A program made the position numbers and the translations under genes. Below the pieces are notes generated by a model. The model was not told the DNA's origin. It saw only the letters and a list, made by a program, of their open reading frames with translations, and ran no database searches. A DNA stretch of 64,000 nt from Thermococcus sp. 21S7 (GTDB taxonomy: Archaea > Methanobacteriota_B > Thermococci > Thermococcales > Thermococcaceae), in assembly GCF_012027615.1 (NCBI RefSeq), contig NZ_SNUT01000001.1, positions 186,001-250,000 on the forward strand, written 5' to 3'. Shown in pieces: positions 17,628-28,209 of this stretch (within the stretch, counting starts at the first letter, position 1; each line of letters opens with the position of its first letter).

Positions 17628-18662
17628 TCAGTACCTCACCCTCGGGTCTATCAGGGCGTAGAGTATGTCCACGACGAGGTTCGTTATGAGGAATATCAGG
17701 GCGAAGATCATGGTTATGGCCACGACCGCGGGGAAGTCGAGGTTCCTGATCGAGTCGATAACGTAGGAACCCATTCCCGGGAGGCCGAACACCGTCTCGG
17801 TGATAGGGGTTCCGCCGAGCAGTCCTCCGAACTGAAGGCCGAGGACGGTGACTATCGGAACCATGGCGTTCTTGAGGGCGTGGCGGTAGATTCCCCTCTT
17901 GGGAACGCCCTTGGCCTTGAGGAACCCAACGTAGTCGCTGCCTATGGCCTCAAGGAAGCTGTTCCTGACGAACCTGGCGAGAACGCCGGCACCCATGAAT
18001 CCCAGCGTGAAGCCGGGGAGCCAGAGCCTGTGGAGGTGCTGGCTGAAGGTCGAGAAGTCCCCGGTGATGAGGGCGTCTATCATTGGAATGTGAGTTATCT
18101 GGTGCTCGGGCGGGGCCGGGAAGCCGGCGAGGGTTATCCAGTGAACCTCGACGAAGAACACGTATATGAGAAGGTAGCCCAGCCAGAAGACCGGCATTGA
18201 AACGCCGGTGAGGGCGAAGAACCTGATGACGGTGTCTATCCACGTGTTTCTCTTAAGGGCCGAGATTATGCCAAGGGGAATACCTATTATCAGGATGAAG
18301 AAGAACGCCACCAATGCCAACTCAAACGTCACGGGGAAACGATCCCGTATATCGTCAAGGACGTAGTTGGACGTCCTCGGGTCGATTATGCTGTTCCGCG
18401 CCAGTCCGCTCACGAGGAACCAGTACTGGTCGTACCAGGGCTCATCGAGGTGGTACTCCTTCTTTATCTGCTCCATGTACGCCTGACTCGCCTTCTCACC
18501 GCCAGCCCATGCCCTGGCAACGTCCGCAGGGATAACGTAGGCGATCAGAAAGACTATGAGGGTAACTCCAATGAGGGTGGGGATAAACGTGAGGAGCCTT
18601 CTTATTAGGAACTTCTTCAGGTTCGCCAATCCGATTCCCCCCTGTGCCGTTGACTTTATCAT
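17628..18662 (-). CDS. dppB: Oligopeptide ABC transporter permease (DppB type)
   Basis: A 344-residue permease with six helices; the first follows KKFLIRRLLTFIPTLIGVTL, the typical DppB beginning. The EAA loop is FLKAKGVPKRGIYRHALKNA. The partner is DppC. Two starts are plausible: ATG 18662 (GGAG seven bases upstream) and TTG 18629 (GGGGGG upstream), the latter giving a start nearer to homologues. It lies 48 bases after dppA. Confidence 0.9.
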   Translation of the reverse strand: MIKSTAQGGIGLANLKKFLIRRLLTFIPTLIGVTLIVFLIAYVIPADVARAWAGGEKASQAYMEQIKKEYHLDEPWYDQYWFLVSGLARNSIIDPRTSNYVLDDIRDRFPVTFELALVAFFFILIIGIPLGIISALKRNTWIDTVIRFFALTGVSMPVFWLGYLLIYVFFVEVHWITLAGFPAPPEHQITHIPMIDALITGDFSTFSQHLHRLWLPGFTLGFMGAGVLARFVRNSFLEAIGSDYVGFLKAKGVPKRGIYRHALKNAMVPIVTVLGLQFGGLLGGTPITETVFGLPGMGSYVIDSIRNLDFPAVVAITMIFALIFLITNLVVDILYALIDPRVRY

Positions 18663-18710
18663 TCTAAATCTCCGCCAAAAACCACGAACAGAAAAAAAGA
18701 AAGATTAGAA

Positions 18711-20900
18711 TCAGCTGACACTTACCTCGACGCTCGTGAACTCGGTGGCGCCGTAGAGGAACGGGCCGACCCAGTTGTCGGAGTCGAGGTAGTCCGGGAC
18801 CCATCCGACGATGTAAACGTCGTACTCGCCGTGCTCAGTCTTGTCAAGGTAGGTCGGCCAGTTGTAGCTGTTGATGGTGACCTGGAAGCCGAGCTGGCTC
18901 CAGACGTTCTGGAGGAGGGTCATAATCTTCTCACGGGCGCTGTTGCCCTCGTTGTAGATGAGCTCAATCTTGTACTTGGTCGGGTCAACACCCGCCTGGT
19001 TGAGGAGCTGCTTGGCCTTGGCGAGGTTGTACTTGTACTTGGTTATGCCTTCCTCGGTGTAGCCCGGCCACGGCTTCGGTATCGGACCGTAGTTCCTGGC
19101 GAGGAGTCCCTGGTACACGACCTGGGAGATCTGGTCGTACGGGACGGCGTAGGCCATGGCCTCCCTGACGAGCGGGTCGTTGAAGGGCTCCTTCTGGGTG
19201 TTGAAGACGAGGAAGGTCAGTATCGGCTGGAGGATGTCGGTCTTAACGACGGACTTGAAGCCCTGAAGCTCAAGGCCCTTAACCGTGTCCATCTTCTCGG
19301 GCGGTATGACAACGACATCGGCGGTGCCGGTTTTGAACAGGTTGATCCTGGCCATGGCGTCGCTGTTGATGACGTAGATGACCCTCTTGTGGCCTGGGTT
19401 GGCGGTGGCGTTCCAGTAGTGCGGGTTGTACTCAAGGACTATGTAGGCGTCCTTCTGGTAGTCGGCGATGTAGAACGGTCCGGTTCCGACGGGCTTGTTG
19501 TGCATGAGCTGGTGGGTCGGGTCGCCCTTGCCCTCGCTCAGGTAGCTCCACCAAGCGCTCGGGTTGTGGCCGTTATCGCTCGCCTGGAGGGCCTCCTGGT
19601 ACTTGTCGCCGAGGAGATACTCCATCGGGACGACGCTGAGGAACGGGTCGGCGAGTATTCCGAGAACCGGGGCGTACGGAGCCGGGAGAACGAGCTTGAA
19701 GACTCCAGCGGTGTCGCCGTTGTAGCCAAAGAACTGCTTGAGCTCGTCGAGGCTCTTGACCTCGGTGCTCTTGCCGTTGAACTCGGCTATGAGTGGGTGC
19801 TCCTTGAGGTACTGGTCGAACTCCTCCTCCGTGATGGCCGCCGAGTGGTTAACGTCCATAAAGCTGTCAACCATCCAGCTGACGCTGTGGCCGAGCCTCT
19901 CAACGCGGAGGAAGGTGAAGGCAACGTCGGTGGCGTCGATCGGGTAGGTCTTGTCGTCCCACGGGTCGTAGGCCTGGACACCGCCGCGGATGAGGAAGTA
20001 CCACTCGGTACCATCCTCGTTGTGGGCCCAGGCAACGGCGAGGTCCGGGCTGACCTCCTCGGTCTCTTCCTTCCAGTAGGTGACGAGGGTGTCACCGACC
20101 TCGTGCCAGATCTCCCATCCAAAGGTCTCGTAGGTCATGGCCGGGTCAAAGCTCTCCGGCCAGCCGATGGTGGCTATGGTGTAGGTCTCGGGGTCGTTCT
20201 TGTAGTCCTTGATACCAATCTTGACGGAGGGAGCGTTCTGGTCCTCGCTGAGGAGGTCATAGCGCTCCGCAAGGGTCGGGTGGTAGTAGCGTCCCTTAAC
20301 CCAGTCCCAGTAAACACGGAGCTGCTTGTTCTGGCCGAGGATGACCTCCGGGGCGAGCTTGTTTCCGAGCATGTAGATGGCCTTGAAGAGCTCGGTTCTT
20401 ATGGTCGGGTCGGTCTGACGCCTGGCGGCCACAACGAGGGCATCGACGTGCTCATCGCGGAAGAAGGCCGGATCGATGGCACCAAATCCCTGACCCTTCT
20501 CCATGAGGGTCTTGACGTCCGGGGTATTGGCGGTGTCAACCTCGTACTCGACCTTTATGACCTTCCTGTCGCTCGGAACCTCAACGGTCGGGCTGGCGCC
20601 CTTCGGACCGACGACCACGACGCTCTTGTCGGTGACGATAACGTAGACGTCATCCATCTCCAGTATCCCAGGCTTTACCTCCGCGGGGGTCTGCGTCTGG
20701 GTGGCCGACTGACTTGATGTCGTGGTGGTGCCGCCGGAAGTCGCCTCAGAAGACGTGGTCTGGGTGCCCGTCGGGCTTCCAGTGGAGCTCTGTGGGATGG
20801 TGGTTGTCTCACCGTTACTTCCACCTATACAGCCGCTGGCTGCAACAGAAAAAACCACCAAAAAAACCACTAACAGGGCTATTGAACCTTTGGCCTTCAT
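18711..20900 (-). CDS. dppA: Oligopeptide ABC transporter substrate-binding lipoprotein
   Basis: This 729-residue SBP_bac_5 protein begins with a signal peptide and lipobox ASGC (Cys24), followed by a Thr/Ser/Gln-rich linker (residues about 30-72), a typical archaeal surface-anchor spacer. The binding domain includes TIATIGWPESFDPAM, DVAFTFLRVERL, VGTGPFYIADYQKDAYIVLE and VREAMAYAVPYDQI. It captures peptides or oligosaccharides; the family is mixed in archaea, so substrate remains open. It is the promoter-proximal gene of the transporter operon. Confidence 0.9.
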   Translation of the reverse strand: MKAKGSIALLVVFLVVFSVAASGCIGGSNGETTTIPQSSTGSPTGTQTTSSEATSGGTTTTSSQSATQTQTPAEVKPGILEMDDVYVIVTDKSVVVVGPKGASPTVEVPSDRKVIKVEYEVDTANTPDVKTLMEKGQGFGAIDPAFFRDEHVDALVVAARRQTDPTIRTELFKAIYMLGNKLAPEVILGQNKQLRVYWDWVKGRYYHPTLAERYDLLSEDQNAPSVKIGIKDYKNDPETYTIATIGWPESFDPAMTYETFGWEIWHEVGDTLVTYWKEETEEVSPDLAVAWAHNEDGTEWYFLIRGGVQAYDPWDDKTYPIDATDVAFTFLRVERLGHSVSWMVDSFMDVNHSAAITEEEFDQYLKEHPLIAEFNGKSTEVKSLDELKQFFGYNGDTAGVFKLVLPAPYAPVLGILADPFLSVVPMEYLLGDKYQEALQASDNGHNPSAWWSYLSEGKGDPTHQLMHNKPVGTGPFYIADYQKDAYIVLEYNPHYWNATANPGHKRVIYVINSDAMARINLFKTGTADVVVIPPEKMDTVKGLELQGFKSVVKTDILQPILTFLVFNTQKEPFNDPLVREAMAYAVPYDQISQVVYQGLLARNYGPIPKPWPGYTEEGITKYKYNLAKAKQLLNQAGVDPTKYKIELIYNEGNSAREKIMTLLQNVWSQLGFQVTINSYNWPTYLDKTEHGEYDVYIVGWVPDYLDSDNWVGPFLYGATEFTSVEVSVS

Positions 20901-20949
20901 TAATACCCACCCCTGTACATTAAGGGCATGAACAATAGGGTGAATGTAG

Positions 20950-20963
20950 TAATAAACCTTTCG
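20950..20963 (-). promoter_or_regulatory. Promoter of the dpp operon
   Basis: On the minus strand CGAAAGG-TTTATTA forms a BRE/TATA pair about 50 bases before the dppA ATG, leaving a leader of roughly 25-30 bases with GGGTGGGT as ribosome site. No palindrome was noticed around it. Confidence 0.6.
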
Positions 20964-21126
20964 ATACCACTAGCAGTACTATAAAGGCCCTCTAGATGCA
21001 CTATTGGTTACTTAGAGACAGCGTTCTCATAGTGCAACCTTCTGAGGATACCCGAAAAAACTACGAAAAGCTTAAATGAGATGGAGGGCTAAATAAAGGC
21101 GTAAAGCCTTTCAGCGGTGGTGGAAA

Positions 21127-21372
21127 ATGGTTAGGTCGTACGTTTTATTGACTGTGGAGATTGGGAAGGTCGAAAGCGTTATAGACGCCCTCAAACAGAT
21201 ACCGGGCGTTACGAGGGCGGACGCCGTCACCGGACCCTACGATGCGATAGTTCACATCGAGGCCAAGGACCTCGGTGAGCTCACCAGGAAGATACTCCAC
21301 GACATACACAACATCGATGGCGTCATAGACACTACTACCGCCATAGTCGTGGAGATGGAAGAAGAGGAGTGA
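21127..21372 (+). CDS. Stand-alone Lrp/AsnC ligand-binding (RAM) domain protein
   Basis: An 81-residue protein matching only the C-terminal effector domain of Lrp/AsnC regulators (beta-alpha-beta-beta-alpha-beta, with the turn VTGPYDAIVHIEA) and lacking a DNA-binding domain. Such small RAM proteins bind amino acids and can form mixed oligomers with full-length regulators. It sits next to the amino-acid/peptide transporter operon but on the opposite strand. Its ATG follows GGTGGTGG; its stop abuts the SRP19 stop. Confidence 0.88.
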   Translation: MVRSYVLLTVEIGKVESVIDALKQIPGVTRADAVTGPYDAIVHIEAKDLGELTRKILHDIHNIDGVIDTTTAIVVEMEEEE

Positions 21373-21720
21373 TCACCTCTTTTTCTTCCTGGATTTGTGC
21401 TTCTTCTTGCCTTTGGCTTTAGCCTGGGTTTTTCGGATTTCCCTGATCTTCTGGCTGATCATTTTGAGACTCTTCCCCTTGGGGTGCTTGCCCTCAATGC
21501 GGAGCATTCCCCTGAGCCTGTACTCTTCGTCTAGGCCCGCCAAACGGGGGTTGAGCTTCGACTCGTCCATCTCGATTATCTTCATGCCCAGTGCCCTCGC
21601 GGCATCCGCTATCTCCTGGATTTTCGGACCGTCAACGGCGAATTCCTTTCCGATTGCCCTGCCGTACCTTCTGCTCAACCGCGCATCAAGTTCGCTGGGC
21701 CACACCACAAACCGTTTCAT
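21373..21720 (-). CDS. srp19: Signal recognition particle subunit SRP19
   Basis: The protein (115 residues from ATG 21720) starts MKRFVVWPSELDARLSRRYG and contains the GRAI, KHPKGKSLKMI and basic C-terminal KKKHKSRKKKR elements of archaeal SRP19. It binds helices 6 and 8 of SRP RNA and prepares SRP54 binding. The upstream ATG at 21729 is less likely because the GGAAGGG site fits 21720. Confidence 0.95.
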   Translation of the reverse strand: MKRFVVWPSELDARLSRRYGRAIGKEFAVDGPKIQEIADAARALGMKIIEMDESKLNPRLAGLDEEYRLRGMLRIEGKHPKGKSLKMISQKIREIRKTQAKAKGKKKHKSRKKKR

Positions 21721-21778
21721 CCCTTCCACCTAACAAGGTTTAAAAGAGGAGCCGTTAAAAACCCTTTTGGTGGGAGGG

Positions 21779-22417
21779 ATGAATCCTTCGGAGTTCGAGG
21801 GTTATCTTTTGGGCCGCATCCACCGGGGAGACATAGTTCTCATTGAGTACCGCTCCACATACAGGATAGATGGATTTGCGTGGGGCTTTGTCATCCCTGC
21901 ACTGGCTAGGGTTGGGAGCATCGTAATCTGGGATTTCTTCGGAATCGGGAACCTGCTCTTCAAGAACTACGCCCGGAAGATGAAGGGGGAGGAGTACGTC
22001 CGGATTCTCGAACTTCTGAAGGATGTTCGCATTGTAAAGATAGGTCCAGGCAGCATAAGCTACGGGGAGGTCATAGAGGAAGTGACTCCTTCGTACAGGG
22101 TTCAGGATTTCATTAAAAATTACTACACAACAATCCAGAGGATGGAAAGACTTCCCCTGAAACCTACGCATGTGATCACCTTTGGACTTGCGAACTACAT
22201 AAACTTTGGAGGAAACGAAACCCTGAAGCACATACTGACGGCCCTCAGCACGATTCCGATGGAAGACTGGGCCACGCTGAACTTCGTCAACGTGGATATA
22301 CTGACGGCCGAACAGCTGGCCATTTTGGAGGAGATAGCGGCCGCTGTTTTCTTCGTGTCGGAGGATGGAATTAAAATAAAAAAGGGCGGTGAGATTTTTG
22401 ATTCGAGAGGGGGATAG
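21779..22417 (+). CDS. DUF257 family protein
   Basis: A 212-residue soluble protein from ATG 21779, which has GGGAGGG directly upstream. Its sequence (GRIHRGDIVLIEYRSTYRIDGFAWGFVIPALARVGSIVIWDF, cited in part) fits DUF257, a Thermococcales-restricted family related to RecA/KaiC-like folds but without an intact Walker A. Function unknown. It overlaps the start of trmI by about 20 bases and is probably co-transcribed with it. Confidence 0.7.
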   Translation: MNPSEFEGYLLGRIHRGDIVLIEYRSTYRIDGFAWGFVIPALARVGSIVIWDFFGIGNLLFKNYARKMKGEEYVRILELLKDVRIVKIGPGSISYGEVIEEVTPSYRVQDFIKNYYTTIQRMERLPLKPTHVITFGLANYINFGGNETLKHILTALSTIPMEDWATLNFVNVDILTAEQLAILEEIAAAVFFVSEDGIKIKKGGEIFDSRGG

Positions 22418-23159
22418 GGTTCTTTTGGTCGACAGGAGGGGAAAGAGGTACCTCGTGACGGTCTCGAAGGGGGAGTTCCACACCGACCTTGGTATAATCA
22501 ACCTCGGCGAGCTGGTGGAGAAGGACTACGGGGAAAGCGTTCTCAGCCACAAGGGCGAGGAGTTCAGGATACTGAAGCCGGACGTCAACGACATCATAGC
22601 GAAGATGCGTCGCGGCCCCCAAATCGTCCATCCCAAGGACGCTGGCATAATAATCGCCTACGCCGGCATTTCCCCTGGGAACACAGTGATAGAGGCCGGC
22701 GTTGGAAGCGGTGCTTTAACGATATTTCTCGCGAACATAGTTGGCCCTCAGGGCAGGGTCATCAGCTACGAACTCAGGGAGGATTTTGCAAGGATAGCCC
22801 AGAAGAACGTCGAACTCGCGGGCTTCGCCGACAGGGTCACGATAAAGCTCAAGAACATCTACGACGGTATAGACGAGGAAAGCGCGGATCACATAGTCCT
22901 CGACCTGCCCCAGCCGGAGAACGTTCTCCCCCACGCGGTTGAGGTTCTGAAACCGGGTGGCTACTTCGTCGCCTACACACCGTGCACCAACCAGGTACAC
23001 CGCTTTTTCCAGGCGTTTCAGGAGTACAGGGAGCACTTCTACAAACCGAGGGTCGTTGAGGTTCTCGTCAGGGAGCACGAGGTCAAGAGGGAGTGCATGA
23101 GGCCAAAGACGACCATGCTGGCGCACACGGGCTACCTAACGTTTATCCGGAAGCTCTGA
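22398..23159 (+). CDS. trmI: tRNA (adenine-N1)-methyltransferase TrmI (positions 57/58)
   Basis: This class I methyltransferase has SAM motif EAGVGSGALTIFLA, acidic SYELREDF and catalytic DLPQPENVLPHA, all as in archaeal TrmI, which makes m1A57/58 in the T-loop. The TTG at 22398 (giving MIREGDRV) is preferred because GGTGAG is just upstream and homologues start there; GTG 22389 would add three residues. Confidence 0.9.
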   Translation: MIREGDRVLLVDRRGKRYLVTVSKGEFHTDLGIINLGELVEKDYGESVLSHKGEEFRILKPDVNDIIAKMRRGPQIVHPKDAGIIIAYAGISPGNTVIEAGVGSGALTIFLANIVGPQGRVISYELREDFARIAQKNVELAGFADRVTIKLKNIYDGIDEESADHIVLDLPQPENVLPHAVEVLKPGGYFVAYTPCTNQVHRFFQAFQEYREHFYKPRVVEVLVREHEVKRECMRPKTTMLAHTGYLTFIRKL

Positions 23160-23249
23160 TTTTCAGCCTTTTGAATATGCGGCCTTTTCTTGAAAATTTC
23201 TCGTGGAGGAAGGTTTATTCCGAAATCTGTTCGCCCAGCTGGACCAAAG

Positions 23250-23286
23250 GTTAGCAACATCTTTATAAACACCTTTGGTTGCAAAC
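23250..23286 (+). promoter_or_regulatory. nfn promoter with two GTTn3AAC (SurR-type) sites
   Basis: GTTAGCAAC (23250-23258) lies just upstream of TATA TTTATAAA (23262-23269), and GTTGCAAAC (23278-23286) just downstream. They are arms of a 13-bp inverted repeat (AAAGGTTAGCAAC versus GTTGCAAACCTTT, one mismatch). GTTn3AAC is the published SurR site of Pyrococcus, a redox-switch regulator of sulfur/hydrogen metabolism. Sites on both sides of TATA suggest repression; SurR control is inference. Confidence 0.6.
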
Positions 23287-23329
23287 CTTTAGATGTCCAA
23301 ATTTGACCACCTGCACGGAGGTGTTCATC

Positions 23330-25653
<2,324 letters not shown>

Positions 25654-25660
25654 ACTTCCT

Positions 25661-26575
25661 TTATTTTTCTTTGAAGCACGCCTCCAGTATTGGATCGGGA
25701 ATGTGGTAATAGACGTTTCTGCCTTCTTTAACCTTCTCAAGGAACGAAGAATCGACGAGCGCCTTCAGAAGCCTCGCCAGCACGCTGTCGGCTACACTCT
25801 TTCCTTCTTTTCGTTCGAGGTACTCCTTTATCTCTTCCCACGTGTTCCTTCCGCTCGCAACTGCGCGCATTATCTCCAGGTAGCGTTTCCTCGCCGAGGA
25901 CCTCTTTGAGAGGAAGTTCTCGAATTCATCCATGGCAAGGGCATTCGCCTCCTCAAAAACATCATCAATTAGCTTCTCGGAGAGCCCTTTTTCCATGGCA
26001 TTTCTGCCGAAGAGAACCAGCCATCCCACTATTCCACCGAGCCTCTCAACTGCGGTCTCGATTAAGTCTTCCGGAGGAGCAAGTCCAACCTGCTCAAACC
26101 CCTGAATCAGGAAGTCCCTGCTCTGCTCCCCCGTGAACCTTGAGAGGGTAACCTCGTGGAAGTACCTGCCGTAGAGGGGCGCCTTGGGATCGTCCACGCC
26201 GAGGTAGTCATGGAGCAGGCCAACTTCAGAGCCAGTCATGACTATTCTCAGGTTCGAGTAGTCGTAGAGGTGAGCGATTAGGCCCGCAAACTCGCTCCCG
26301 ACAGGCCCGCGGAGGTACTGAACCTCGTCAAAAGCGAGGACAACGTCATACTTTTCCAGCTCACGGAAGAGCGCTATGAGGTCGGTTTTCTCCCCTTTCC
26401 AGGAAAAGCTTACCCCGAGGCTAAGAACCCGGAGACCGGCTATGTTTTTGAGCTCGGGTTTAATCTCCTCCCAGAGGTTACGGTTTTCGCGGAAAAATTC
26501 ATTGATGGAGCTTTCTATCCTTTTGGAAACTGCGCTTTGCGCAGCACCGTGATGATGGGCATACTGGCCGAGCCG
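25661..26575 (-). pseudogene. Archaeal ATPase (PF01637 type), N-terminally truncated
   Basis: An open frame of about 304 codons ends at 25661 but is closed by TAG at 26576-26578, with no good start there. It contains the Walker B region VVLAFDEVQYLRG, the MTGSEVGLLHDYLG sensor segment and a C-terminal winged helix, and aligns with the intact ATPase at 57315-58421. About 75 residues, including Walker A, are absent and not found in another frame upstream. An internal ATG at 26239 could give a 192-residue fragment. Likely a decayed copy. Confidence 0.75.
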
Positions 26576-26611
26576 CTAGACTTTTAACCTTCTCCAGAGT
26601 AGAAAAAGCGA

Positions 26612-26674
26612 GCGATGAAGACCTCTAGGGTATCTGAAGCCGTCTCCACGGCTGTGATGATGGTCAAAAACTGA
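26612..26674 (+). ncRNA. Candidate C/D box sRNA
   Basis: The order is GCGATGA (C-like, 26612-26618), 15-nt guide, CTGA (D', 26634-26637), 16 nt, GTGATGA (C', 26654-26660), 10-nt guide, CTGA (D, 26671-26674). The D'-C' spacer is a perfect hairpin AGCCGT-CTCC-ACGGCT, and GAGC/GCTC flank the ends. The C box has C for U at position 2 and the spacer is longer than usual, so this is a candidate only. Targets were not identified. Confidence 0.4.
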
Positions 26675-26728
26675 GCTCAATCCCCCGTTCTCCCGGAACA
26701 CTCATGGGAATAGAAAAGGACAGAACGC

Positions 26729-27133
26729 TCAAAGGCTCTCAAGGTACTCCGCATAGGCCTCCGCGGCCATGAGCTCCTTGAGTTCCTCGTCGAGGTTGCT
26801 CGGCTTGAGCTTGACGATCCAGTGCTCGTAGGGCTCCTCGTTGAGAACCTCGGGGCTGTCCTCAAGCTCCTCGTTGACCTCCACCACCTCGCCGCTGACG
26901 GGAGCGTAGACCTCGGAAACTGCCTTGACGCTCTCAAGCTCACAGAGAACGTCGCCCTTGTTGAGCTCCTTCCCGACCTCGGGAAGCTCAACGTAGGCAA
27001 GGTCTCCGAGCTCCTTCTGGGCGTAGTCGCTTATTCCAACGAGGACGGTTCCGTCCTCAAGAACCTGGACCCACTCGTGGTCCTTCGTGTAGTAGAGGCC
27101 TTCCTTGACCCTGTATTCGCCAACCTCAATCAT
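26729..27133 (-). CDS. gcvH: Glycine cleavage system H protein
   Basis: A 134-residue lipoyl carrier protein with the lipoylation site in ELESVKAVSEVYAPVSG (Lys of ESVKA) and the typical end EAYAEYLESL. It shuttles the aminomethyl group among P, T and L proteins, which are not in this window. ATG 27133 fits GGTGAT six bases upstream; ATG 27139 is an alternative. A promoter GGAAAGG-TTTAAATG (minus strand, 27164-27178) lies just upstream. Confidence 0.93.
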   Translation of the reverse strand: MIEVGEYRVKEGLYYTKDHEWVQVLEDGTVLVGISDYAQKELGDLAYVELPEVGKELNKGDVLCELESVKAVSEVYAPVSGEVVEVNEELEDSPEVLNEEPYEHWIVKLKPSNLDEELKELMAAEAYAEYLESL

Positions 27134-27184
27134 GAACATCACCGTCCACAATATCACCGTCGGGCATTTAAACCTTTCCGCGGG

Positions 27185-27565
27185 GAGGCTTATAAAACAC
27201 CCTCGAAAATTTTCGTCGCCTAACGAAGAACGATAACGGAAGTGGCAGAGTCCCCATAAAACTCCAATGCTGCTGAAGGGGCGCGACGCTCCTGAACTTC
27301 AGCGTGGGCCGGGACGCGGACCCATAATCTTCGGCACGGAGTTTGAGGTTAGAATCGAAAAGTTCGTGGATGGGGCGGAATTCGGCACGCAGAGTGCTGG
27401 GAACGTCTCCACCGCAGAGGCGCCGAAGAATCGGCGTGGACGTGAAAATCCGCCCCCTGAGGGGGAAATTTCTGGGAAGCGTCTGAGGCCCACGTCTGAT
27501 CGCCCTTCTGCCTGTGCTGCCGGTAACTGCACTGAAGCGCAGACGCTGGCGCCTTTTTCTTCTTT
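27185..27565 (+). ncRNA. Candidate structured non-coding RNA (or dispersed repeat)
   Basis: This 470-base gap has its own plus-strand promoter GAGGCTTATAAAAC (27185-27198) and a T-rich end GCCTTTTTCTTCTTT (27551-27565). Between them are several complementary arms: GCTGAAG/CTTCAGC (near 27271 and 27297), GGGGCGGA (27372-27379)/TCCGCCCC (27449-27456), perfect hairpin CGCCGA-AGAA-TCGGCG (27421-27436), and AGCGTCTG (27478-27485)/CAGACGCT (27540-27547). The pattern suits an RNA gene of about 330-340 nt. SRP RNA and RNase P RNA signatures are absent. ORFs on both strands cover it but look unlike proteins. Confidence 0.45.
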
Positions 27566-27572
27566 GCAAAAT

Positions 27573-27582
27573 CGTTATTAAC
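27573..27582 (+). promoter_or_regulatory. Promoter of the mrp (mnh) operon
   Basis: CGTTATTAAC serves as BRE/TATA-like element about 22-31 bases before the ATG at 27604, implying a very short leader or leaderless mRNA. It happens to match GTTn3AAC, but as a single site overlapping an A/T-rich box this may be chance. Confidence 0.45.
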
Positions 27583-27603
27583 TTCAATGCTTTAGATTCC
27601 CAC

Positions 27604-28209
27604 ATGAGCCGCGTCCCCTTCTACTTGAAAGAGCGACTCGACGCCCTCAGGGAAAGGGTTCTCCACGAAGAGTTTGAAGCCTCAAAGCTTCCTCCCTGGG
27701 AGAGGGTGATTCTGACGTGGGCCGCCCTGATGGCATTCTGGGTGGTCGTTTCGGGGAGCTTCAGAGCGAGAGATTTGATGCCGGGCGCAGTCGTTACGCT
27801 GATAATAGCGGCTTTCATGCGCGACCTGCTCACGGAGGACATACGGAGGAGCGGTCATATAGTGGAAAAGATTCTTTACTTCACTCTCCTCTACCTCCCG
27901 CAGTACGCGGTTATAATGGCCTTCCGCCTGCTGGAGAGCAACCTGAAGGTTGCGAAGAACGTGGTGTTCATGGACATCAAACCGGGAATAGTCAAGATAA
28001 AGACGGACCTGCACTCTGACACCGGAGTAACGATACTCGCCAACTCAATAACGCTGACTCCGGGCACATTAACGCTCGACGTGAAAAAGAAGCTCGGCGA
28101 GACCTACCTCTACGTCCACTGGATAGATTTGGAAACCCTCAACCGCGAGAAGGCTGGGGAAAAGATAAAGGGGGACATCGAGGAATGGCTCAAGAAGGTC
28201 TTCTGGTGA
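27604..28209 (+). CDS. mnhE: Mrp-type cation/proton antiporter subunit E
   Basis: The 201-residue protein has a 45-residue amphipathic N-terminus, two to three membrane helices and the MnhE signature GVTILANSITLTPGTLTLDV. It is the first gene of an eight-gene operon and part of the membrane antiporter complex exchanging Na+ and H+. An upstream in-frame ATG at 27514 is ignored because it lies before the promoter. Confidence 0.9.
   Translation: MSRVPFYLKERLDALRERVLHEEFEASKLPPWERVILTWAALMAFWVVVSGSFRARDLMPGAVVTLIIAAFMRDLLTEDIRRSGHIVEKILYFTLLYLPQYAVIMAFRLLESNLKVAKNVVFMDIKPGIVKIKTDLHSDTGVTILANSITLTPGTLTLDVKKKLGETYLYVHWIDLETLNREKAGEKIKGDIEEWLKKVFW

Noticed and set aside
18831-20717. Long plus-strand frame of 628 codons opposite dppA
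   Set aside because: Shadow of the substrate-binding protein: Leu/Gly/Val-rich antisense reading caused by codon usage; no start signal or family match.
26549-26580. Second C-box-like GTGATGATGG as a further C/D sRNA
   Set aside because: No CTGA at the right distance follows, and the sequence is inside the ATPase reading frame.
27220-27560. SRP RNA or RNase P RNA in the same gap
   Set aside because: No GGAAGG-type helix 8 of SRP RNA and no conserved P4 elements of RNase P RNA were found, and the G+C content is too low for either in a hyperthermophile.
27168-27605. Minus-strand 145-codon and plus-strand 104-codon frames across the gcvH-mnhE gap
   Set aside because: Both lie in a highly self-complementary region with its own promoter and T-rich end. 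Composition is Arg/Pro/Ser-rich without hydrophobic core, and one overlaps the mnhE promoter. I treat the region as RNA or repeat.
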